Part shown: positions 36,126 through 45,475 of the stretch, piece by piece
Layout of the letters: every line of letters starts with the position of its first letter
How positions within the stretch are numbered: position 1 is the first letter of the stretch
Source of the DNA: Diphasiastrum complanatum
Taxonomy: Eukaryota > Streptophyta > Lycopodiopsida > Lycopodiales > Lycopodiaceae
Reading direction: 5' to 3'
Length of the DNA: 64,000 nucleotides
Assembly (NCBI GenBank): GCA_029204225.1
Contig: CM055109.1
Coordinates: 29,820,361-29,884,360 of the forward strand
The notes under the pieces: model-generated
What the model was told of the DNA's origin: nothing
The model's database searches: none
Seen by the model: the letters and a program-made list of their open reading frames with translations, nothing else
Position numbers and translations under genes: made by a program

Positions 36126-36435
36126 AGCGCAGGACAAGAACGCTGGTGATGGCAAGACCTCCTCTAGGAGAGAAGAAACGACCACAAGCATGACAAGGAA
36201 CTCGTTCAGGGGGTTGAGAAGGCAATGCAACAAGGGTCGAAGGAGGTTCACAACCAAGCGAGGGGGCAACAATGCCATGGGAAGAGGTGGGCGAAGGAGA
36301 AATGGAGGGTGATGAGGCAAGCGTGGAACCCAGCACAGCCTAACGCGAACGAGGAGAGGAGTCTGGAGGGGGAGAAACAGTTGAAGCAGATCATTTGAGA
36401 CTGAGAGGACAAAGTTGGGAGATGTCCGAAGCCAT
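36126..36435 (-). pseudogene. N-terminal zinc-finger part of the non-LTR element
   Basis: From ATG 36433-36435 (MASDISQLCPLSLK) the frame meets TGA and TAG codons, then runs through a Ser/Pro-rich stretch to VPCHACGRFFSPRGGLA (about 36145-36195). A shift near 36148 joins this to HHQRSC, completing a Cys2-His-Cys finger of the C-x2-C-G-R-x-F type. In related elements such N-terminal fingers bind the target DNA. The start codon is the best in-frame candidate but is unproven. Confidence 0.65.
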
Positions 36436-37790
36436 GAGAACAACTGTACAAAGGGATCTCTGTGATGGACCACCTCACCAACTGAACTGAGATCTTTTTT
36501 ATATTTTTTTGATTTTTCTTCACACAGAATGTTGTTAACCTCGATGGAGCCGTCGGCCGTTGTAAACCTTTTGCAATAGATTCCAAAGAACTTGCCTAAA
36601 CAAAAGCGCCCACCAAATCTTTGAAAGACCATCAATAGGAATTGTTTTGAAAGCTCTATCACTGCTCCTTTGCTTCCAAGAGGGAGATCTTCTTCAGGTA
36701 GTTGCAGTCGGTACGGTACACCCTATTCTTCTAAATACGATGGGAAGTACTTCCCAATGTAGCCTCTACCACTGACAAGCTTGCCCACAGCCAAAGGCGC
36801 CCTAAAACTTGTCGAAAATGAGACCAGAGAAAAGACAACAGCTGCGAGCTCCTCTGATGTACCAACACTTTAATCCAATTCTTCCGCAGCAAAAAACCTT
36901 GTACTAGTGATCTCTAGATTTTAGAAACCTTGGAAAACTTTGAGTATTGTGATTTTGTAAATCTCTTTGATCTGTAGCACTTCTGGTAGAGTCAGTTTTG
37001 ATTGTGAAACTGTTGATACAATTGCATGCAAAATCCTTTCACCTCTGCTCCAAACTGATCATTGCAAAATGCTCCTTATGGTGACATGAAGACATGTCCT
37101 GATTTTCTACTATTGTGAGAACAGAACATGTGTTGCTTTTCTACGAATAACACTTTCAAAAAAAAGTATCAACAAACTACTTGCTAGTTCCTGTTGAAAA
37201 CATCCGCTCCTTTCCTGCACCTTCAACTTTGGAACGTTCTAGTCTGTGCTGATCGTTGCATTATTGTTTGCTAGAGTCGTTGCTGTAGAAAGCAAAAACG
37301 TACTTTGGAAACTGCTTGCTACTCAATTGCATGCAAAGTCATTTTGCAAACACTCAATTGTGCCACCTTCTTCCCTATAGACGCTATTACTCACTTTCAG
37401 AATACAAGACTACTTCCTTAGTTGCTTATGCTGCTTCTTCGGCTCACCACCTTCTTTACTACAGACACCATGCTTTTTTAACGTGCAGGCACTGCCTAGC
37501 AGAATGGATGTCTTTGTGTTTCGTATGATATGCCACTTGTCTGTGTTTGGCCATGATGAAGAGACTTAAGAGAGGGCTGGAGAACAAAGCGCACCAAAGT
37601 CAAAGTCAAAGTCAAAGTAAATAGGACCATCAACCATGGTCATGTAGAGGAATACCTTTAATTATAGGAGTGATGCCATTTATGTGACTATCTAATTATA
37701 AAATGGTAATATCTTCAAAGTACAGCCATCATGTATAGAGTAACAATTTTGTAAAACAACAAAATTACATATCAGAGAATAGCACCTAAA
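36436..37790. other. Gene-free stretch right of the non-LTR element
   Basis: A minus-strand open stretch (36436-36662) containing CKRFTTADGSIEVNN lies directly upstream of the element start. It could be its leader or the DNA it entered. No family is recognised. 37600-37622 holds GTCAAA repeats. Nothing else is supported. Confidence 0.35.
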
Positions 37791-37810
37791 GCCACATCTT
37801 TTCGTGGGGG

Positions 37811-37930
37811 GGAAGGCCTTGTCTGAGGGCCTTCCTTGCTCCTCGCCCGAGGGCGGGAGCCCGAGGGCAGGCCTCGACCAGCAAGGAAGGCTCGAGGACT
37901 TCGGGCCTTCCCCTGTGTAATGCCATTGTG
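37811..37930. repeat. GC-rich inverted-repeat block
   Basis: Perfect 8-bp arms GGAAGGCC (37811-37818) and GGCCTTCC (37828-37835), followed by GCCCGAGGGCGGG repeats and another GGGCCTTCC near 37900. The block is much more GC-rich than its surroundings. Open frames on both strands here have biased composition and no motifs. Confidence 0.65.
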
Positions 37931-38074
37931 TGAAGGTTTTTTCTTTTTTTGGTCGTACAGTATGGCCGTACACGTGGACTTTTTTGTTTTCGGTTTTTTG
38001 GGGCAAATTTTATTACATTCGTGGTGGAATGTGGATGTGGACAGCCAATGACGGGCTGCCACATAGCACATGCA

Positions 38075-38140
38075 CATTCCACCGGAGAGAGGAGAGAGAA
38101 CGTGCATTCCACCGAAGAGAGGAGAGAGAACGTGCATTTC
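38075..38140 (+). repeat. 30-bp tandem repeat
   Basis: Two and a bit head-to-tail units that begin CATTCCACCGGAGAGAGGAG and end AGAGAACGTG (38075-38104 and 38105-38134). The units differ at one base. Confidence 0.9.
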
Positions 38141-38159
38141 ATAGAGAGAGAATGACAGA

Positions 38160-39404
38160 TTCATAGGAGAGAGAAAATTGGATGGACATTATGCTCCTGG
38201 AGGTGGTCCCAAAATACAAAGGACACCTGAGCACAAGGCATTACGGAGTATCAAATAACCAAAATAAAGAGTAGACTTAGAAAAGGTCGTAAAGTTCCAA
38301 AACCTAAACCAGAAGAACAAAACGGGCTAAGCCAAAAAAATTTGTCATTCTAAAAGTAGGATTTACAACAGAACAGTCATCACCCATGACAACACATCAA
38401 AGCGGAAAAATTAAGCAAGAAAACCGGCACAAGAAATTATAGCAGAACCAACCCTACCATGTTTCAGCCAGACATTTTTGTTCTCACTTTTTTGGCCCTG
38501 CCATGCTTTACAAGGAGGACTTAGGGTTCATGTGCAAGATTGACCTGCTTGTGTTGGGACTTCATTTAAAAAACATATCTAAATATTTTAAATTAATATT
38601 TTGGGTTGTGCTGCGCAGGACATGTGGCAATTATAAATGAATTGTTTAATTTAAAGCTTTTTCCTAAGCTATTGCTTTTTGTTTTTTTTTTCTTTGTCTA
38701 GATTTTTGAATATTTGCTTGTGTTACTGGTTTTATTATTATCTGGTGGTTCATAGGTGGATTGGATTCCTATTTTCATGTCCCTTGCTATTTGCGGAGTC
38801 TTCCGTGTCCTGCATGCAACGGTTTCCAGGTCAGAAGAACTGTCTGCGTGTTTTAGGAGAACTGTCTGATGTTCGTAGTGCGATAAATGGATGTTTCGTG
38901 TTCATGGTCTGTCATTTGTTATTAGTTCAAAGATTAACTCTCTTTCCAGATTTTTGTTTTTGTAAAACGGTTTCGGTGAGCCAGTCTTGCATACCTGTAC
39001 TTTTGGGATTGTTAGTTGCATTGCTGCGGTTCAGAGATTTGTGGTGGCTGTTTGACTGCGTTGGTGTGGTTCCAGGATTTCTATCAAATCCAACTTTTCA
39101 CGCTGTTTCTGGGTGAATGTGTGTCTCTTTCAAGTGTACTTATTTTGGCACTAATTCTCAGCACCACGTTACCAACTCTGGTTTCTGATTTCTCATCGAA
39201 AATTAGTTCTGGCAAATCGGAATAGAACTATCATATTCGGTGCATACAGATCTTATATGAATTTCTGGTTGTTACAGTGCTTCTTTTACTATGGATACTT
39301 GAACTTTTACATGCTTCCGATAATTAAACGAGTGAGGGGTATCTAGCTAACTAGAATTGATAGTCTGATCAGTAGCTTGGCAGTTTGCAAAATTTGGAGC
39401 GAAA
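38160..39404. other. Gene-free stretch with a weak open frame
   Basis: An open stretch at 38679-39116 on plus is Phe/Leu/Cys-rich, with no recognised motif and T-rich composition. It is not taken as a gene. Nothing else is supported. Confidence 0.35.
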
Positions 39405-39409
39405 TAATA

Positions 39410-39580
39410 AATGGTTATGACCGCACTGAGCATACCAGATCGCAAAAGAACGAATAGCTTAGGCCGTACAGATCATGACAGATAGCAAAAGAATGAATAG
39501 CTATGGCCACGCTGACCATAGCAGATTGATTGCAAGACGATGAATAGCTTTGGCATCATCGACCATGACAGATTAGACAA
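39410..39580 (+). repeat. Degenerate tandem repeat, about 42-48 bp unit
   Basis: About four units share GACCATGACAGAT, then GCAAAAGAATGAATAGC, then TATGGCC or variants. They differ by substitutions and small indels. Confidence 0.75.
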
Positions 39581-39959
39581 AGGCAAAAGAAAAACACAGA
39601 AAACGAATGTAAAACACAAATCCTTGGGCAAATACTCTGAATAAAACGAAAAGCAGACCACAAGAGCTAACTCACGTCAAAAGCAAGAAGAACAAAGGAT
39701 CACCGTGAGATGTATACAAGATATGGGAGAAGAGCAAAGGTAGGAAAGTGATCTAGACTCTTTCGAAAGAATCAGCAATCAACCACCCTATTTAGCCCAA
39801 TAGCATCAAACTACGAGTGATGCTCGTCGTGCATGCATCCACCAAAAAAGCTACGCACATAGAATATCTCATTTTTCTCTTGAAGTTGGTGCCATGTTTC
39901 ACCCATACTCCAGCCACTTTTATCCGAAGCTTACATAAGAAACGAGGAATAGGCAGAAT

Positions 39960-40385
39960 AATATAACAAATCTTGCTGACTGACACAAGATTCCCTATGA
40001 TAATAATAAGCAAAACTATATGAATATTCTGCTTGGTGACACTGGATCCTGGATGATCATGGCAAGTTGTGACAGCAATTGATTGAAGTTTCAGCTTATA
40101 CCAAAAACTAAACCCTCTAGAAAGATTCTGCTTGCTGACACAAAACTTAGGATGAAAAACTAGGATCGAAGATTAATATGGAAAATAATATGATTAATCT
40201 GCTTGCTAGCACAAAACTCTGGATGAATATATAAAATTCAAAGAAATAGGCAGTTTTAAAATTCAAATGCAAAACACTATGATTGATCTGCTTGCTGACA
40301 CAAAACTCTGAAATAGGCAGAATAGCATGCAAAACAATATGATTGATATGCTTGCTAACACAAAACTCGGATGAAAATTCATTAA
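39960..40385 (+). repeat. Degenerate repeats around CTGCTTGCTGACACAAAACT
   Basis: At least six versions of this word occur at irregular 50-100-bp spacing. They are often preceded by AATATGATTGAT and followed by CTGGATGAA. It is an old tandem array or a clustered repeat. Confidence 0.75.
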
Positions 40386-41330
40386 AAAACTTTAACAACA
40401 TACAGTTTATTGCATGTTGCAATGGCAGGGCCCGGTGGCTTGCCACAATGCACTTGTTTTTCATAGCCTCCTAATGTTCAGCTCACCATTTCCGTGACCA
40501 AGACCAGCATACTATGAAGTGAATTACTTTATGTAGAGATATAAATAAATTAAAAGGGCGTTGTAACTAGCTTTTTAATGGGACAGAGATTCTATATTGT
40601 CCAAAGTATAACAAAAGACTTCAATGACAGAAGAAAAGGTCATAATCGGTATGTACACATATGTCGTGAGAAACTTTAAAAAGGCCATGAGGATGGTCAG
40701 AGGTTTACTACCAGTTTCAATCGAGAAAAATTTGCTAACAGCCCAAGTTGTGAACCAGTAAAAAGAATGCACCCTATCAAAAGACCCACAGTAGCAAGTA
40801 TTCAAACCAACCCTGCTCTTAAGAAAGTAGAGAGTAGCAACCTTTTATGTATGAACCACAAAAAAAAATCAAAAAAAAAAACAAATGACAGCAAGCTATG
40901 AAACATTCAACAGAGCGAGAGAAAGACTCCCAAACCCATTTTACTGTCCTCCAGAAAAATGCACATTAATGGAAACAGACCCGCAAAACTCGCTCTAGCA
41001 ACACTCTTAATTACTCACTACATTCATTCATTCATTACTTATTCATGCATTCACAAATGCTCGGAAAGTTTTGGGACCAGGAGATTTCAGGACCCGGGAG
41101 ATTTAGGGACCCAACGTAATGCCATGTAGCATCTCAAGAATTGTCCCATAAGTTTTTGGGATAAGTAGCCATTGTTGCATATATTATGAAACAATCACAT
41201 TACTCATAAACATGTGCAAGCGCGTGATGCTGTGGTGCTCGTAGAAGTGTGTTGCATGTGTCTGAGAAAACTAGAGACACAGGTACTAGCCAAAAAACTT
41301 GAGTCACACGTGTGAGAAATTTTGGGACCT
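40386..41330. other. Gene-free stretch
   Basis: No coding sequence is supported. It contains a short A-rich run at 40858-40881 and ATTCATTCATTCATT near 41020. Confidence 0.4.
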
Positions 41331-42126
41331 GTGTGTTCTCGCATGCCTGGGACTCGTGAGCCAATGCTATTGGAAATCCTAGGACCCACTACAATTTGTC
41401 AGGACCATTAATTTCCTTGGAAAGGCTACCTCGCTTGCCCAAAAATTGCGGGGGGGGGTGGCGCAGCGGCACTACGTATTGCACAAGCAAGGGAGAGGGA
41501 GTTACTTCTCCCCTCCTGTGCCAAAAAGCGACTTCGATGACCTTACTTCAAAGTTGTTCAAACGCCAACTATGTTCGATTTTCAATTTGTTCAAACTTTT
41601 GAAGTAAGACGGCGCCGTGTGTTGCACAAGCATGGGAACATGAGTCTTCCCCTCCTATGCCAATAACCGACTTCGGTGACCTTCTAAGTTCTTACTTCAA
41701 AATTGTTCAAAATTGTGATGCAGAGAGAGAGAGAGAGAGAGATGTGTGTTCTCGCATGCCTGGGACTCGTGAGCCAATGCTATTGGAAAACCTAGGACCC
41801 ACTAAAATTTGTCAGGACCATTAATTTCCTTGGCAAGGCTACCTCGCTTGCCCAAAAATTGCGGGGGGGGAGCGGCACCACATATTACACAAGCAAGGGA
41901 GCGAGAGTTACTTCTCCCCTCCTGTACCAAAAAGCGACTTCGATGACCTTCTTACTTCAAAGTTGTTCAAACACCAACTATGTTCGATTTTCAATTTGTT
42001 CAAACTTTGAAGTAAGACGGCGCCGCATGTTGCACAAGCATGGGAACATGAGTTACTTCCCCTCCTATGCCAATAAGTGACTTCGGTGACCTTCGAAGTT
42101 CTTACTTCAAAATTGTTCAAAATTGT

Positions 42127-42173
<47 letters not shown>
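41331..42173 (+). repeat. 413-bp tandem duplication ending in GA microsatellites
   Basis: Two copies with a period of 413 (41331-41743 and 41744-42173) start GTGTGTTCTCGCATGCCTGG. Both contain a G-run after AAAAATTGC and two internal sub-repeats around ACTTCAAAGTTGTTCAAA. Each copy ends in a GA tract: about 10 repeats at 41722-41742 and about 22 at 42129-42173. No gene is in it. Confidence 0.9.
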
Positions 42174-42177
<4 letters not shown>

Positions 42178-44408
42178 GTTGTGACTCGTGAGCATGTGTT
42201 TTTTCAAAACATTCATCACATAAGATTTTTATAACGCCATGAAAGGCAAAATATAGTAAAATAATTTTGCATCATTTATAAGCGTTAAATAGTTTTGCAT
42301 CATTTATAAGTGTTTCTTCATAAAAAATCAAACAGTAGCAATACATCTCGGTAAAAATCCGAAGAAGAAGGTATACTAACCTGCATCCATCCACAAGAAA
42401 AAACCAAGTTAGAACGAGGTGTATTTTGTCGGAACTACAGGTATCAATGCATACCTTCAGTTGTTATCCATGTCACTAGGGAAATTACACAGGTAGCTAC
42501 ACTTTTTTTTGTCATATATGCATATCAGACTTGTATATAAACCAGCATGTCGAACCTCTCTTATGACCAAATAAGTAAATTTCAGCCATAACACATACTC
42601 TATCAGTAATAACGTATCAACTGACTGTAAGCAAGTTAAAAGATCACGTTACCCAGAAAAAATAGAAGAACAGCAGGTATTACTGTATACCCACAGTTAT
42701 TATCCATGTCATTTAAGGCAACATACATAGGTAGCTTTCTTATATGTAAAAGTTGCATACCATACTTGCATATACCCATCATGATCTACCATTACACTGC
42801 CTATAAATGTAAGATTCAGCTAAATTTCTTATGCTATCCGTAATATAGTAGGAGATAACAGTGAAAAAGTAGCAAAATAGGCAGTTCAGAAAAATTCCAC
42901 AAAACTACAAGTAACAAAAACATACCCAAATATGTTAACTGAGTAAGAACCGAAAAAAACCCAAGAACATATCTAAATCTGTCAGAACTAAAATAAGAAA
43001 AGAACAAAAGAAGTTGTCTTTGAAAAAACTCAGGCATACTACAGGGAAAAAGGTAAACCCAGCTTAGATAACTGAGTATCATGACCAAACAAGTAAAATA
43101 CAGCCAATAAACTAGCTCTATAAAGACCAGAAAAGTAAGAATCAGAACATAAGCAACCATAAAAAACATAAAAAAACAGAAAAAACAAGATAACCAAGCA
43201 TAACAAAACCAGCCAAGACATTCACAACCAAAAAGCAAAAGGCAGGGCAAACCAAGAGAAAAAAGGAAACGCCACCAAGGTACACAGCCAACCTAAAAGA
43301 CAAGTGAAAACAAACAAAGGCCACAGGAAGAGACCTTAGGAGATGCCATAGCAACCAGAAGCAGCAGCCTCTACAACACCAAAAGCACAAGAATCAAGAA
43401 CAACGCAATACTACACTAACAACCAAGCAAAGAAGGGTTAAATACCAGAAGAAGCAACAGTAAACGCAGAACCGTCCACCAAAAAATCAACAAACCACGC
43501 CACGGAAACTACTCCACGAACACGCCAAGCTACACCAACCGAACACACCCAAAACGCACCAAAAGACCGCCAATCCCTGACAGATCAAACGCGTGCCGAG
43601 CGCAAGCCACAGCGGAAGCAAAGCAGCGGGCAACTCGCGCCAAAAAGCAACCAACGAGGCAGAGAGAGGAGAGCGGAAGCAGAACAGTGTGCAACACGAG
43701 CCAGAAAGAGGCAAAAGGTAACTAAAATCCAAAAAAAAAAAAACTAGGAACCACACCCAATCCAACCCAAAAAAAAAAAAAAAAAGAGAGAGAATAAAAC
43801 CTCACCCAAAACACCAGGTAAAGACACCCCACACCAAAAAAAACAATCAAAAAAAAAAAAAACACAACACAACACACACAGATAAGGTATACCAAAGAAA
43901 TCATAGACACAACAAAAGAAACCCATATACCTAAAGCTACAGAGACAAAAGGACCAGTATAGACAATAGACAATTAAAGCAAAAATTCTCAGAATAACAA
44001 ACTTAATAACCAATCCTCTCATGCCAAGGATGTCAAAGTCACTATAGACATCACAAAGATGTATTGAGATATACACTGTTGCAATAATCAAAATAACTTA
44101 ATCAACCTGTAGATACAAAAAGTCTAGAAGTCTCAAATATCTCTATAATCTACTGGAAGTCATCTAATGACATAGTTCTGAAAATAAAATCCGACTATAA
44201 GTTCAGCCTGTCTTTTATTTTTGCCATAACAGACATCAGTGTTTTAATACTTCTCAAATTTCTTCCTTTTGCCACTCTGGTCACATTTTTCACTGTATTC
44301 CAGTAGCCTTCCTTTTTTGCATAGTCTTGTTGTCATCAAGGATAACATAATGTTAGTGATATAATCCTATGACTGTTAGCACAGTAAAAGAGATAACGAA
44401 ATTGTAAA
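42174..44408. other. Gene-free stretch with A/C-rich plus strand
   Basis: From about 42840 to 43960 the plus strand is strongly A and C rich with few T, ending in long A-runs at 43730-43785 and 43845-43862. The minus-strand open stretches here are Phe/Leu/Tyr-rich by composition and carry no domain signature, so no gene is called. Confidence 0.5.
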
Positions 44409-44428
44409 TGTGTGTGTGTGTGTGTGTG

Positions 44429-44514
<86 letters not shown>
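44409..44514 (+). repeat. (TG)11 followed by (GA)42 microsatellite
   Basis: A perfect TG run at 44409-44430 passes directly into a perfect GA run at 44431-44514. It is the longest microsatellite of the window. Confidence 0.95.
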
Positions 44515-44518
<4 letters not shown>

Positions 44519-44636
44519 GTCTTGAGCTAGAGTGAGGTTAGAGCTTAGGTTTACCATTTTAGAAATTAGGATTAGTTTTTAATGTGAAGTTTGAATTTAA
44601 TAGTATTGTTTTGTCGACACTAAATAGCTATTAGCT

Positions 44637-44888
44637 ATGCCCAGACAGCGGGATCTCTTATGGGATCACGTCACCCTTAATTCAGGTTATGGCACATTAG
44701 GCACGAAGAAGTGGAATTGCAAGTATTGTGGAAACACTTATGGAGGTGGCTCCATTCGAATAAGGGCACATCTTTTACGTCTTCGAGGATATGAGATCGT
44801 CGTTTGCACTCAGGACCCAGAGTCATTGAGGATTGTCGGGATCAGGGATGACTCTCCTGCTACTACTTTAGGCTCAAGTGATTCTTGA
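44637..44888 (+). CDS. Orphan BED-type zinc-finger exon (hAT-like)
   Basis: An 83-residue reading from ATG. It opens MPRQRDLLWDHVTL and then has KKWNCKYCGNTYGGGSIRIR, then AHLLRLRGYEIVVC. The spacing Cys-x2-Cys, then His and Cys, with an aromatic residue before the first Cys and RIRAHLLRL, is that of BED fingers. BED fingers open plant hAT transposases and some host proteins derived from them. It would bind DNA. The stop at 44886-44888 comes soon after. A possible splice acceptor near 45047 precedes RRDSPSQS-like sequence, but no transposase core follows, because copia sequence begins at about 45170. It is probably the first exon of a truncated transposase, though a domesticated gene cannot be excluded. 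Confidence 0.6.
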   Translation: MPRQRDLLWDHVTLNSGYGTLGTKKWNCKYCGNTYGGGSIRIRAHLLRLRGYEIVVCTQDPESLRIVGIRDDSPATTLGSSDS

Positions 44889-45169
44889 ACCTTGCTTGAT
44901 CAATGATGATTGAAATTTGATCTAAAGCTAAAACTTCAAAGGTCAGTCTATAGTTTGATTACTAATGAGTAGTTAGTGATTGTTCTCTCTCACTAATTAT
45001 AATTTATTAGCTAAAGCCTAACTAGTAACACCATTATTGTTACAGGTGTGGTAGAGCGCCGAGATTCCCCATCACAGTCGTGACCTGGAGCCGGCACTAG
45101 CTCCGCTGCAACTCCGCTGCAACATCCATTCCACCTTCTTCTTTCTGGAGAGACTCCTGCAAGAATCAT

Positions 45170-45475
45170 GTTTTGTGAGCAATGTGCTTTATCAAAGTCA
45201 TATAGGTTGCTTTATAAGAGATCTACATCTAGATCTACTAAGTTTTTTAAGTTGTGCATTCAAATATTCATGGTGTTACTAGAATTATCAATGGAGGTGT
45301 TAAGATGTATGTGACTTTCATTTATGATTTTAGTAGATTGTTGGGGGTATCTACTAAAGAGCAAAGTGTATGTTGTCTTTGTCGAGTTCAAGATTGCTAA
45401 GGAGGTCCAATTCTCTACCAAAATCAAGATCCGGTCCAAACTTCATGAGGGATTTTGCTGTCAAGGAGGCCTTCA
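45170..45475 (+). pseudogene. Copia integrase fragment
   Basis: Readings in two plus frames give CEQCALSKSYRL (the CxxC part of an integrase zinc finger). A damaged start of the integrase core follows, with VTRI, then YVTFIYDFSR-like and VFVEFKIAKEVQ. It may be the left part of the plus-strand copia that resumes at 48528, with the minus-strand element between. The middle of integrase is missing, however. Confidence 0.6.

Larger units (their letters stand above)
33000..36435 (-). mobile_element. Non-LTR retrotransposon with restriction-like endonuclease
   Basis: A single-frame non-LTR element read right to left: N-terminal Cys/His zinc finger, reverse transcriptase, then a C-terminal zinc-binding and restriction-like endonuclease region. 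This order is that of the R2/R4/NeSL-type elements. Ordinary plant L1 elements instead carry an AP-type endonuclease before the RT. No LTRs or AP-endonuclease are present. The proposed coding region starts at ATG 36433-36435 and ends at 33137. It is broken by TGA and TAG codons near the N-terminus, one frameshift near 36148, and in-frame TAGs at 35789-35791 and 34457-34459. Everything from about 36125 to 33137 is in one frame. The element's right (5') and left (3') limits are approximate. Confidence 0.82.

Noticed and set aside
33620-36312. Plus-strand frames opposite the non-LTR element (for example 35078-35632)
   Set aside because: Arg/Lys/Glu-rich shadows of the minus-strand RT/endonuclease reading, which carries the real motifs.
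38679-39116. 145-codon plus-strand open frame
   Set aside because: T-rich composition, Phe/Leu/Cys bias, no recognised motif, no splice or promoter support.
42834-44091. Several minus-strand frames resembling membrane proteins
   Set aside because: Their Phe/Leu/Tyr richness comes from an A/C-rich plus strand. Frames overlap each other and show no family motif.
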